Positions 16,693-24,747 of a stretch of 30,097 nt of DNA are shown here, in pieces (positions within the stretch are counted from its first letter, which is position 1; the number at the start of each line of letters is the position of its first letter). Position numbers and translations under genes: made by a program. This stretch comes from Alphaproteobacteria bacterium. Its GTDB lineage: Bacteria > Pseudomonadota > Alphaproteobacteria > UBA2136 > JALTLI01. Below the pieces are notes generated by a model. The model worked only from the letters and a program-made list of their open reading frames with translations. It did no database searches and was not told the DNA's origin. The DNA is taken from positions 1 through 30,097 of the forward strand of contig JALTLI010000203.1 of the NCBI GenBank assembly GCA_027005635.1. Direction: 5' to 3'.

Positions 16693-17434
16693 ATGCTTTA
16701 TTTGTGCTAGAAACAAGTAATTCAAGCCTAGAACCAACAGGTGGTAATAGGCCGTCCATTACTCTTAAAATTGCTAAACCTGTAGTATCATCAAACATTA
16801 CAGCTTGCAGTAATGCCCCGTTAGATGCGCTAAATTTTTCACCAATTCTAACATTTTCTTTTGCTGTGGCTTGGATAACTACATGGCGGTAATCATGCTT
16901 ACGAATAACAATTGCTTGCCACTTTCTTGGGTATAAATTTTGTTCCAGTATTGGTTGTATTTGCTTGGCTATATCAGTAATAATTGCTGGTGTAAGCTTG
17001 CTACTATGGATTAAACTTGGTGTAATTACAGTATGATCATCACCAACTGTTATAATTTCTCCACTTATAAGTGTTTTACCTGTAAATGTACGCAGTTTAT
17101 AGCTGGTAATAAATGAGGTTGGACGTGTTTCTTTATGTAACATACCAAAAAGTTGAGGCTTACCTAAAAGTGTTGCAGTATTAGCTTTTTTATTTAATTC
17201 AAGAATATAACCGCCTCTTTTATAATTAGGATATATATTAACAAACGGAGTATTTAAAAATTGAATAAGCCCTGCTGTTAGCTGTTTATCTTGTGATTTA
17301 ATAGCCAAAACAAATTTATGTTTAGGGGCAACAATTTGCTTAGAAACAGGTGGGGTAGACGTAGTTGCACAAGCAGTTACAAGTATAGTAACTGCTAGTA
17401 CAATTAGTTTTTTTAGTTTATTTTGTGTACTCAA
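16691..17434 (-). CDS. Putative lipoprotein of unknown function
   Basis: A 247-residue protein starting with a lipoprotein signal: KLKKLIVLAVTILVTAC with a lipobox ending at Cys22. After cleavage a Thr/Pro-rich linker is followed by a globular domain of mainly beta and mixed segments; I recognise no family. The start is an unusual TTG at 17434, lying inside the last codons of the upstream isomerase gene in another frame. It is supported by an AGAGG ribosome site a few bases before it and by the absence of any other start ahead of the signal peptide. The 17-base overlap implies translational coupling to the isomerase and a shared envelope role. Asp rather than Ser is not at position +2 (it is Ala), so outer-membrane sorting is plausible. 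Confidence 0.75.
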   Translation of the reverse strand: MSTQNKLKKLIVLAVTILVTACATTSTPPVSKQIVAPKHKFVLAIKSQDKQLTAGLIQFLNTPFVNIYPNYKRGGYILELNKKANTATLLGKPQLFGMLHKETRPTSFITSYKLRTFTGKTLISGEIITVGDDHTVITPSLIHSSKLTPAIITDIAKQIQPILEQNLYPRKWQAIVIRKHDYRHVVIQATAKENVRIGEKFSASNGALLQAVMFDDTTGLAILRVMDGLLPPVGSRLELLVSSTNKA

Positions 17435-18200
17435 CTTTGGCCTCTGATTTAAGTTTTGTTAAGTATTCAGTAACAGTTTTTTCTTGTAGTTGTTGAGCAA
17501 TTTGCCCTTTAACTAAATTAAACTCTGGTGTTTTTTTAGGGTTTTTATCAGTTACTAAAATAACATGCCAACCAAATTGAGTTTTTACAGGAGTTTTACT
17601 GTAATTGTTTTTAGCAAGTGTAAAAGCAACATCTGCAAATGGTTTAACCATGTCTTTTTCAGTGAACCAACCTAAATCACCACCGTTTTTAGCGCTAGGA
17701 CCTACTGATTTTTCTTTTGCTAATTTTATAAAATCGGCACCTTTATTTAGCTGTTTTATAATATCTTTAGCTTCTTTTTCAGTTTTAACTAGTATGTGTC
17801 TTGCTTTAACTGCTGGTGATGCAAAACTTGCTTTGTTATCTTCAAATGCTTGTTTGATAGTTTTTTCATTTACAGCGTCTGCAACAATTTTTTTAATTAA
17901 TAAATTGGCAGCAAGTGTTGTTTTGATTGATTTTAACTGCTCTTTATATTCATCACTTTGCTGAATTTTAGCTTTTACTGCTGCTTGTTTTAAAATTTCT
18001 TGTTCTACTAATTTATCAGTAAGAGATTTTATAATCTCATCTTTACGAACTTTAAGTATTTCAGCAGGTATTTGAGATAAACTTTGTTGAATAAGTTTAT
18101 CATCAACTTTAACACCGTTTACAGTGGCAATTGTTGCAGAAAAACTAATAGTTGGTAGCAACATTGCAGAAATAATTGCAGAGAATAATGTTTTTTTCAT
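17418..18200 (-). CDS. Periplasmic parvulin-type peptidyl-prolyl isomerase (PpiC/SurA-like)
   Basis: A 260-residue protein with a Sec signal peptide (1-22, cleaved after SFSA). A SurA-like N-terminal chaperone region (about 23-125) is followed by the parvulin domain (about 132-217), with ARHILVKTEKEA, SAKNGGDLGWF and KTQFGWHVILV. It catalyses proline cis-trans isomerisation and helps fold exported proteins. One parvulin domain and the short length fit PrsA/PpiC-like rather than full SurA. It is first in an operon with the overlapping lipoprotein gene and divergent from the M23 peptidase gene. Confidence 0.92.
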   Translation of the reverse strand: MKKTLFSAIISAMLLPTISFSATIATVNGVKVDDKLIQQSLSQIPAEILKVRKDEIIKSLTDKLVEQEILKQAAVKAKIQQSDEYKEQLKSIKTTLAANLLIKKIVADAVNEKTIKQAFEDNKASFASPAVKARHILVKTEKEAKDIIKQLNKGADFIKLAKEKSVGPSAKNGGDLGWFTEKDMVKPFADVAFTLAKNNYSKTPVKTQFGWHVILVTDKNPKKTPEFNLVKGQIAQQLQEKTVTEYLTKLKSEAKVEYTK

Positions 18201-18314
18201 GATTTATAAAAAGCCTTTTTTTATTGGTTGTATTATATGTTTAGTGATTTTGTAGTATCTGTTGTAAAAAAGCAAGAATTAATATAAAGATTTTATATAT
18301 AACAGGGGTTAATA

Positions 18315-18344
18315 TTGACTTTATAGCTAACATATAGTTATATA
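18315..18344 (+). promoter_or_regulatory. Candidate promoter of the M23 peptidase gene
   Basis: TTGACT at 18315-18320 and TATATA at 18339-18344 are separated by 18 bases; the start codon follows 35 bases later. Confidence 0.5.
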
Positions 18345-18379
18345 GAAAAACAATTCTAATTAAGAATAAGTTAATAAAA

Positions 18380-19369
18380 ATGACTAATAATATACTTGCA
18401 AAGTTATGGAAACATCGTGTTTTTGTATCTATTGCACTAACTGAAACAAGCGCTTCACGCGGGTTGCATATCCGTAGTATTTTTATTGGTTTAATTTTTG
18501 CGCTAGTAGGCGCATTTATCTCCTATGATAACTACATAAAAAAGATAGATGATCTTGCTATTATTAATATAACTAGCGGAGAAATAAAAGAATACAAAAA
18601 GAAAATAACCGAATTAGAAAATGAGAAAAAATACCAAGATCAGCAATTTAATATTTTTGCTCAAGAACTTGGAACTTTACAAGCAAGATTAGAACGTTTT
18701 GATGCCATAAGTGAAAAAATTATGGATGATAAAGATTTAGGCGAGCATATACAGGAAAATAAAAATACCAATGTAACAAGCAAAGGCTCAGCCTCTGTAA
18801 TGGACGCTGTTCCTGTAAAAAAAAGTATCCAAGAATTAACCCTTGAATTAAGCTTATTAAATGATGCTGCTGATCATATTGAATCTGTTTTCAATGTTGG
18901 AATGGATTTAATTTCAGAAAATTATATGAATAAATTACTTCAGCCATACACATGGCCAGTAATACATAAACGTACTTATAAAAGTTCTAAATACGGTTGG
19001 AGAACTGATCCATTTGTTCATACAAAGAGATGGCATTCAGGTGTAGATATTGCTGGCGGATATAATGCTAAAATTGTTGCGTCTGCTGGTGGTTTAGTTG
19101 TGTTTAGTGGCTACCGATACGGCTACGGTTTAATGGTAGAAATTTTACATGCTGGTGGTTATTCAACACGTTACGGACATATGAATAAAGTACTTACAAC
19201 TAATGGAACTCAAGTAAAAGCAGGAGAAGTTATTGGCTTAATGGGTTCAACTGGGCGTTCAACTGGGCCTCATTTACATTTTGAAGTTTTGCTAGATGAT
19301 AAAAAAATTGATCCAATGCCATTTATTCGTGGTGGTAAAGCAGAAGCTCGTAAACTTGCTTTAAATTAG
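18380..19369 (+). CDS. Membrane-anchored M23 family metallopeptidase
   Basis: A 329-residue protein. A short cytoplasmic N-terminus is followed by one membrane helix (about 31-49), a periplasmic coiled coil (about 60-115) and a C-terminal lysostaphin-type peptidase domain (about 205-320). Zinc ligands are visible: His219 and Asp223 in RWHSGVDIAGG, and His298/His300 in PHLHFEV. SxYGHM-like TRYGHMNKV is also present. Such proteins cut peptidoglycan cross-links or, when inactive, activate amidases; here the active-site residues are complete. Placement next to a periplasmic folding operon fits an envelope role. It is probably monocistronic. Confidence 0.92.
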   Translation: MTNNILAKLWKHRVFVSIALTETSASRGLHIRSIFIGLIFALVGAFISYDNYIKKIDDLAIINITSGEIKEYKKKITELENEKKYQDQQFNIFAQELGTLQARLERFDAISEKIMDDKDLGEHIQENKNTNVTSKGSASVMDAVPVKKSIQELTLELSLLNDAADHIESVFNVGMDLISENYMNKLLQPYTWPVIHKRTYKSSKYGWRTDPFVHTKRWHSGVDIAGGYNAKIVASAGGLVVFSGYRYGYGLMVEILHAGGYSTRYGHMNKVLTTNGTQVKAGEVIGLMGSTGRSTGPHLHFEVLLDDKKIDPMPFIRGGKAEARKLALN

Positions 19370-19380
19370 TAAGTAAGAAA

Positions 19381-19398
19381 TTATAGATGTTTCTATAA
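19381..19398. terminator. Weak hairpin between convergent genes
   Basis: TTATAGA at 19381-19387 pairs with TCTATAA at 19392-19398. The stem is all but AT and no T tract follows, so terminator function is uncertain. Confidence 0.3.
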
Positions 19399-19413
19399 CA
19401 GAAGTAAGCTTTC

Positions 19414-21690
19414 TTAATTAGTTAAATATTTAGTAAGTTTTGCTATTTGTTTATTATTAAAAATTAAGCCAAGTTTTGTTTTTTTCCATAGTATATCATC
19501 TGTTGTTTTTGCCCACTCGTTATTAACTAGGTAATCAACTTCTGCTTGGAATAAACCATTACTAAAATTAATACCTAAATCTTTCTCAGATTTGGCTAAA
19601 CCTAAAAACTTATAACAAATAGTACCGTAAGATTTACTGTAGCGCTCAATTATAGTATTATTTAAAAATGGATAATCAGCTTTTAGTTGTTGTTTAAGTT
19701 TTGCAGGTGGTATATCTCCACCAGCTAATGGGGTGTTTACTACCCAGTCTATATTATTATTTAATTTATCATTATAAGGGGTCAACATTTTTAATGCTTT
19801 TTCAGCCAAAGTTCTGTAAGTAGTAAGTTTTCCACCCCAAATATTTAAATATATTGCGCCATTATTATTGGCTATGTCTAAGGTGTAATCTCTGCTTGCT
19901 GTGCGGTTATCAGTTGAATTAGCATCAATTATTGGTCTAATTCCGGCGTAGCTCCATATTATATCTTTAATAGAAATCTGCTTTTTAAAATAACAGTTTA
20001 TTACCTCACATAAATAAAGCCTTTCAGCTTTAGAACATTTAGGTTTCTCAACATTATCAACCAGTTCTTCTGTTGTTCCGATTAAAGTAAAGTTGTTTTC
20101 ATAAGGTAAAGCAAAAACAATGCGTTTGTTTTTATCTTGAAATATATAACAGGAGTCATGCTCAAAAAGTTTGTTAACTATTATATGACTACCTTTTATA
20201 TGTTTAAGGTTTCTTTTTTTGTGGTTTATATTTTGCATATTTGCAAAACTATCTGCCCATGGGCCAGTTGCATTTATTAAAATTTTGGCTTTAATAGTAT
20301 TTTTATTAGCCGTTATATGCCAAATACCTTTTTGCTGTTTAACATTACTGCACTTGGTGTAAGGCATAATTGTTGCACCGTTATTTTGTGCATCTAAGGC
20401 ATTTAAAATAACTAAACGATGATCATCAACTCTGGCATCAGAATAACTAAAACCATGGGTAATATTATTTTTTAAGGGCTTTCCAATAATATTATTTTTT
20501 AATGAAACAGCCTTACTTTTTGCAAATGTGGAAGGGAATGCTAAAGCATCATATAACCAAACACCAGCTTGTATCATCCATTTAGGGCGTAAATGTTTTT
20601 GATGGGGCAAAATAAAACGAGCCTCACTAATTATATTGGGTGCAATTTTTATTAGTTTTTCTCTTTCTTTTAAGGCTTTACGAACCAATTTAAAATCATA
20701 ATTTTCAAGATAACGCAAACCGCCATGAATAAGTTTTGTGCTACTACAGGAAGTTTCTCCGCCAATTCCGCCTTTATCACATAAATAAACTTTTAGCCCT
20801 CTAGCACTTGCATCTCTGGCAATTCCGCAGCCATTTATTCCTCCACCTATTATTGCTATATCGTATATTTCTTCATTATTTATAATTGGATTATTTAAAA
20901 TAATAGCTTCTATTATTTCAATAAATTGTGCGGTTTCTTTTTTAAATTCTATTATATCAGCTTCACCATCATTTGATGATTGCCAAGCAATTACTTTTTT
21001 ATTAGGCGCTACATTTTTGATTTTTTTAAGTAAATTACTAGTTATATCAATATACGGAATAACTAAATAATCAATATCATTTTGCACTTCTTTTATATTT
21101 TCAATGGTAGGTTTTTTATACTTTATATCTTCATTTAACCATGGATATATACTAGATTTTTTAGCTTCTAACTTATCAAATAAAGCGCCAGTTCTTACAT
21201 TTGGAAATATATCTTTCATATCTGCAAGTTGTTTATGGTTAAATGAAGATATTATTACTTGTTGTTGTTTAATAATTTTATTACTAAATGCCTTGTTGAG
21301 TAATAAAACTAAAGCTTTTTCAACGTTATAACTTTTAAGCTCTATATTAATAATTTTATTTGGTTGGTTTGTAAAAAGTTTTAGGGTATCAATTAATTTA
21401 GGTATTTTTTCACCATTTTTTAATCTGAGTTTATCTATTTGTTTAGCTGTGAGCATATCTAAACGTTTATCACCAAGTATTTTTTGGCTTTTTTTGCAAA
21501 TATATGGGGCGATAGTATATTTAGCATCTTTTGTTTTTTCATGGATAAGAAATATTTCACCATCAGAACTTAAGCAGGCATCAGTTTCAATGCCATCTGA
21601 GTATTTAATGGCATATTTAAAAGATTGAATAGTGTTTTCAAAATATTCAGATTTATTAGTTACAACGCCTCTATGGCCTAAAAATTTCAT
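19414..21690 (-). CDS. Fusion of glycerophosphodiester phosphodiesterase and glycerol-3-phosphate dehydrogenase
   Basis: One uninterrupted 758-residue frame. Residues 1 to about 250 are a GDPD TIM-barrel: GHRG (His6, Arg7), ENT at 18-20, GIETD with Glu35 and Asp37, His50, IELK with Glu117, and W236 near the end. From about residue 275 follows a full-length FAD-dependent GlpD: YDIAIIGGGINGCG (276-289), the ARDASARGLKV segment, STKLIHGGLRYLE and the C-terminal GlpD domain. The first half would split glycerophosphodiesters into glycerol-3-phosphate and an alcohol; the second would oxidise glycerol-3-phosphate to dihydroxyacetone phosphate, feeding the quinone pool. The usual HD after the catalytic region is His50-Glu51, and the canonical barrel end (GVDGIITDYP-like) is missing, so the first domain may be slightly degenerate. 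There is no signal peptide, so it is cytoplasmic. It is divergent from zapE. Confidence 0.92.
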   Translation of the reverse strand: MKFLGHRGVVTNKSEYFENTIQSFKYAIKYSDGIETDACLSSDGEIFLIHEKTKDAKYTIAPYICKKSQKILGDKRLDMLTAKQIDKLRLKNGEKIPKLIDTLKLFTNQPNKIINIELKSYNVEKALVLLLNKAFSNKIIKQQQVIISSFNHKQLADMKDIFPNVRTGALFDKLEAKKSSIYPWLNEDIKYKKPTIENIKEVQNDIDYLVIPYIDITSNLLKKIKNVAPNKKVIAWQSSNDGEADIIEFKKETAQFIEIIEAIILNNPIINNEEIYDIAIIGGGINGCGIARDASARGLKVYLCDKGGIGGETSCSSTKLIHGGLRYLENYDFKLVRKALKEREKLIKIAPNIISEARFILPHQKHLRPKWMIQAGVWLYDALAFPSTFAKSKAVSLKNNIIGKPLKNNITHGFSYSDARVDDHRLVILNALDAQNNGATIMPYTKCSNVKQQKGIWHITANKNTIKAKILINATGPWADSFANMQNINHKKRNLKHIKGSHIIVNKLFEHDSCYIFQDKNKRIVFALPYENNFTLIGTTEELVDNVEKPKCSKAERLYLCEVINCYFKKQISIKDIIWSYAGIRPIIDANSTDNRTASRDYTLDIANNNGAIYLNIWGGKLTTYRTLAEKALKMLTPYNDKLNNNIDWVVNTPLAGGDIPPAKLKQQLKADYPFLNNTIIERYSKSYGTICYKFLGLAKSEKDLGINFSNGLFQAEVDYLVNNEWAKTTDDILWKKTKLGLIFNNKQIAKLTKYLTN

Positions 21691-21748
21691 TTGTATTTGT
21701 ACTTATTATTATTTATTTGTGTTATATTATCTCAATAAATTAATAATA

Positions 21749-22825
21749 ATGGTACTAAAAAATAAAATGCTTTTACCTAGCCAGCTATATCAGCAAAAAA
21801 TTACAAATGAAGAGCTTAAACACGATACAGCCCAAGAAAATATTCTGCCAATTCTTGATGAACTTACTAAAAAGTTAAATAAACCAGCCTATAAAAAAAT
21901 TGTAAATAATATTACAGCTTGGCACTACGAAAATGATGAAAACCCGCAAGGTGTTTTTATGTGCGGAGACGTTGGACGAGGTAAATCCATGTTAATGCAG
22001 TTATTTTTTGATTGTGTTTGCGTATCTGAAAAACGTAGAGTGCATTTTCATCCATTTATGGAAGAGATGCATGAAAGAATGCACGAACCACACAAAAAAA
22101 ATGATACAGATATAATTCTCCAAATAGCCAGTGACATAGCAAAAAGTGCGCGTTTATTATGTTTTGATGAGTTTTATGTAACTAATATTGGTGATGCTGT
22201 ATTATTAGGACGATTGTTAGAAGCTCTTTTTAAATGTGGAGTAACTTTATGCGCTACAAGTAATTGGCAGATTGATAGTTTATATCAAGATGGTTATAAT
22301 CGCTCATTATTTCAACCGTTTATAAAAATAATTGAGCAAAATATGCTGGAAGTTAATTTGAATTCACCAAATGATTGGCGTAGAAAAAATATTATTTGTA
22401 ATAATAAAGATAATAGCAAAAAACAAAGCTTCCTTACTAGTTTACTAGAAAATAAAGCAACATGGCAAGCAGGAGAAATTGATTTACTTGGCACAATTAT
22501 TCCACTTTCTCATTATAAAGATGAAGTTTTAATAGTAGATTTTAAAAATATCTGCGATATTTACATTGGTAGACAGCGTTATTTGATTTTATCTAAGCAA
22601 ATAAAAGGTATAATAATTAAAAATATTCCATATTTGGATAAAGAAAAATCAGGGGCAGCCATGCGCTTCGTTATTTTGGTGGATTTATTATACGAACACG
22701 GCGTACCACTAATAGCCACAACCCTAAACAAGCAAGATAACATAGAAGAATTATGCGAAGAAGGCCCTGTAAAATTCGCCTTCGCCAGAACCCTCTCCCG
22801 CCTAGCGGAACTGGGGCAGTTGTAA
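21749..22825 (+). CDS. zapE: Cell division AAA-type ATPase ZapE (AFG1-like)
   Basis: A 358-residue P-loop ATPase. Walker A GDVGRGKS (about 73-80) and Walker B LLCFDEF are followed by the family segments YVTNIGDAVLLGRLLEALF, CATSNW and, at the C-terminus, FAFARTLSRLAEL. ZapE associates with the division ring in gammaproteobacteria; the eukaryotic relative AFG1 handles mitochondrial proteins. I start at ATG 21749, as a longer frame from 21632 would overlap the divergent fusion gene and adds a hydrophobic stretch not found in the family; ATG 21767 is an alternative. No clear ribosome site precedes it. The last ~150 bases use noticeably more G/C-rich codons than the rest. Confidence 0.88.
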   Translation: MVLKNKMLLPSQLYQQKITNEELKHDTAQENILPILDELTKKLNKPAYKKIVNNITAWHYENDENPQGVFMCGDVGRGKSMLMQLFFDCVCVSEKRRVHFHPFMEEMHERMHEPHKKNDTDIILQIASDIAKSARLLCFDEFYVTNIGDAVLLGRLLEALFKCGVTLCATSNWQIDSLYQDGYNRSLFQPFIKIIEQNMLEVNLNSPNDWRRKNIICNNKDNSKKQSFLTSLLENKATWQAGEIDLLGTIIPLSHYKDEVLIVDFKNICDIYIGRQRYLILSKQIKGIIIKNIPYLDKEKSGAAMRFVILVDLLYEHGVPLIATTLNKQDNIEELCEEGPVKFAFARTLSRLAELGQL

Positions 22826-22892
22826 AATTATTAAACTGTTAATAAACATAAGTTATTTAGCTAGCTTTTTGTATGGATAGCTGAAAATAGGC

Positions 22893-22923
22893 AAAAAAAT
22901 ACCCCCAACTTTGCAGTTAGGGG
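22893..22923 (-). terminator. Minus-strand terminator of the SPFH-like gene
   Basis: Read on the minus strand, CCCC-T-AACT pairs with AGTTGGGG across a GCAA loop (one bulged base), then G-T-A and seven T (complement of 22893-22899). It lies just beyond the stop at 22944. Confidence 0.8.
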
Positions 22924-22943
22924 CTCCGTTGATAGGTTAGAAG

Positions 22944-24476
22944 TTACTTAGTAGCATCATTCTTTTGCTTGCCTTCTGCTTTTGGCAGTTGGTTTGCAAG
23001 CCGGACAGCCATGATTTTTGTCATGGTATCCATTGCAGATGCTGGTTCACCACCTTCTTGGCCATTACTACCTCCGAAGAAGTTATTTGGAACAAGGGCA
23101 TTATTACCATTAGCTAGCTTTTCAGCAACACCAATAGCAGTTTCCTTTTGCATTTCTAAACGCAATTTTAATGCCCCGTCAGCCTTGAAGTTAAGCTCTT
23201 TAACTTTAGCTTTAGCCTTACCTATTGCAGTGATGGCTTGAGCATCAAGATTTGCTTTATCCAATAGTATTTGGGCAGTTTCCTTGTCAGTTTCAGCAAC
23301 AGACAAACGCTGTGCAGCCTCGGTTTCCATACGTGCTTTCTTTTCAATAGCTTTCTTAGCCTCAGTTTCAGCAGCAATAACCTTTTTGGCTTGCTCTAGC
23401 TTCAGCCGAGCATTTTCTTTTGCTAAGTTTGCACGTCCTTCAGCTTCATACTGTAACTCATTATCTGCTGCTAATTGTGTGTTGCGCACTGCAAGATTCT
23501 GCTTTGCTGCAACATCACGTGCTTTAGCTAAGCGACGACTAAAACCAGGCTCAGGCGTTACATCTGTAATGGAACTTGTAGGGTTTATATTAAACTCTTG
23601 AAGTTTCAAAGGTGTAATAACAGGAAGCCCATTTGCATCTTTAATGAGTTCTGACTTGTAAACAACTGCATCAGGGCGAGAAATTTGAGGGTTTAAACCA
23701 TCTGCTTTATTAGCATCTGTTTGCACCTCTGCAATTGTCTCCTTCTTGACAGTTACTTCATACTTGCCACCTTTAGATAGCATTTCTTGAATAGCTGTTT
23801 CCAGTATACCACCATTACCTGCGTAAAAATCTTGTGCCGTTGTCATACGACAAGCTACGCGGATAATATTTTGGACTGCTGGAAGAGCTACCCCTTTGAT
23901 AAAGGCGTCCTTACTGGTAAACTGGTTACCCAAAGATACTAAGTCTTTACTACTTGAAGGCATAGGAAAGTTAAAAGTACCTGAAACGTAGGCAACTACA
24001 TTATCAGCAAAACGACATTCTGCAGGAGGAAACGCTCCAGTAGGAACTTCCCAAATAATTGTACTTGTTTTTCCCTCTTGTTCTGTTTCCAGCTCTGTAT
24101 CACCACTTGTATCTTGTTCACCCATATTTCTTCCTGAAAGAACAAGGGTAGACAAACGGTCATAATCACGTAAAGCGATTAAACCACAGCCTATACAAAC
24201 AGTAGGTCCAGCTTCCGTTACCCCAGTTTGTACACCTGTTACATCTTGAGTAACATAATACTTGCCAAGTTCAGCATTGAACCAGAGAGTATTTATGAAG
24301 CTTAGCAAAATAGCAAAGACTACCAACGTCCAATCCCCCTTAGAAAAACTAGGTGGAGGAGTAGTATCATCATTATGATGTTTATTTCTATTGTATGTAT
24401 ACTTGTTAAAAGCATACATACCAACAGATTTCCCAAGAAGAGTCAGTATAGCTAATACTACTATTAAGTCTAACAT
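22944..24476 (-). CDS. SPFH/band-7-like membrane protein with long coiled coil
   Basis: A 510-residue protein. Two hydrophobic segments near the N-terminus (about 4-22 and 49-66) are followed by GKYYVTQDVTGVQTGV (71-86), the place where SPFH proteins (stomatin, prohibitin, flotillin) start their domain. Then comes a mixed region to about 330 and a long Ala/Glu/Lys-rich coiled coil (about 340-460), ending in a Gly/Asn-rich tail. Such proteins form large ring or cage oligomers on membranes. The assignment to the superfamily rests on architecture more than exact motifs. Base composition is unlike the neighbours: the 60-base row at 23281 has 30 G/C, versus 17 in the row at 25621, which suggests acquisition, possibly from a phage or plasmid. 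AGGA lies nine bases before the ATG. Confidence 0.68.
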   Translation of the reverse strand: MLDLIVVLAILTLLGKSVGMYAFNKYTYNRNKHHNDDTTPPPSFSKGDWTLVVFAILLSFINTLWFNAELGKYYVTQDVTGVQTGVTEAGPTVCIGCGLIALRDYDRLSTLVLSGRNMGEQDTSGDTELETEQEGKTSTIIWEVPTGAFPPAECRFADNVVAYVSGTFNFPMPSSSKDLVSLGNQFTSKDAFIKGVALPAVQNIIRVACRMTTAQDFYAGNGGILETAIQEMLSKGGKYEVTVKKETIAEVQTDANKADGLNPQISRPDAVVYKSELIKDANGLPVITPLKLQEFNINPTSSITDVTPEPGFSRRLAKARDVAAKQNLAVRNTQLAADNELQYEAEGRANLAKENARLKLEQAKKVIAAETEAKKAIEKKARMETEAAQRLSVAETDKETAQILLDKANLDAQAITAIGKAKAKVKELNFKADGALKLRLEMQKETAIGVAEKLANGNNALVPNNFFGGSNGQEGGEPASAMDTMTKIMAVRLANQLPKAEGKQKNDATK

Positions 24477-24508
24477 ATTTTTTTTCCTCGCCGATTAAGA
24501 ATAAGAAT

Positions 24509-24544
24509 TCATGAAAAAGTTTCGGCATTAGGCCTTTTTCATGA
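24509..24544. promoter_or_regulatory. Inverted repeat in the leader of the SPFH-like gene
   Basis: A perfect 11-bp inverted repeat, TCATGAAAAAG (24509-24519) and CTTTTTCATGA (24534-24544), has a 14-base loop. It lies 33-68 bases before the start codon, where it could be an operator, an RNA leader hairpin or a terminator against incoming transcription. Confidence 0.5.
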
Positions 24545-24569
24545 TTTTATTAAGTAAGTTTTAGAAAGA

Positions 24570-24651
24570 ATGAAACACATCTTTAACATATCATCTGTGT
24601 CTTTATATTAAAGATTATCACAGTGCTAAAATGTTATAAAAGGTGTTTCAT
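24570..24651. other. Cluster of nested inverted repeats in a gene-free stretch
   Basis: ATGAAACAC (24570-24578) is complementary to GTGTTTCAT (24643-24651). Inside, ATCTTTAA (24579-24586) is complementary to TTAAAGAT (24608-24615), and CTGTG (24595-24599) to CACAG (24620-24624). The outer two are compatible as one folded structure; the third competes. This could be a small RNA or an operator region. The surrounding 271 bases (24477-24747) hold no gene I can support. Confidence 0.4.
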
Positions 24652-24747
24652 GGTTACTACAATAGGTTATATAATGGCTTTTTGTATACATTGCAAGTGG
24701 TTTGTTATTTTTATTTGGTTTTTGTGTGAAATAGATGGTTTTGAAAG

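Noticed and set aside
21632..21748. N-terminal extension of ZapE
   Set aside because: It overlaps the divergent fusion gene and would add a hydrophobic stretch absent from the family.
22969..23601. Open frames antisense to the SPFH-like gene
   Set aside because: They mirror the Ala/Glu/Lys-rich coiled-coil coding of the opposite strand and lack start signals; they are shadow frames.
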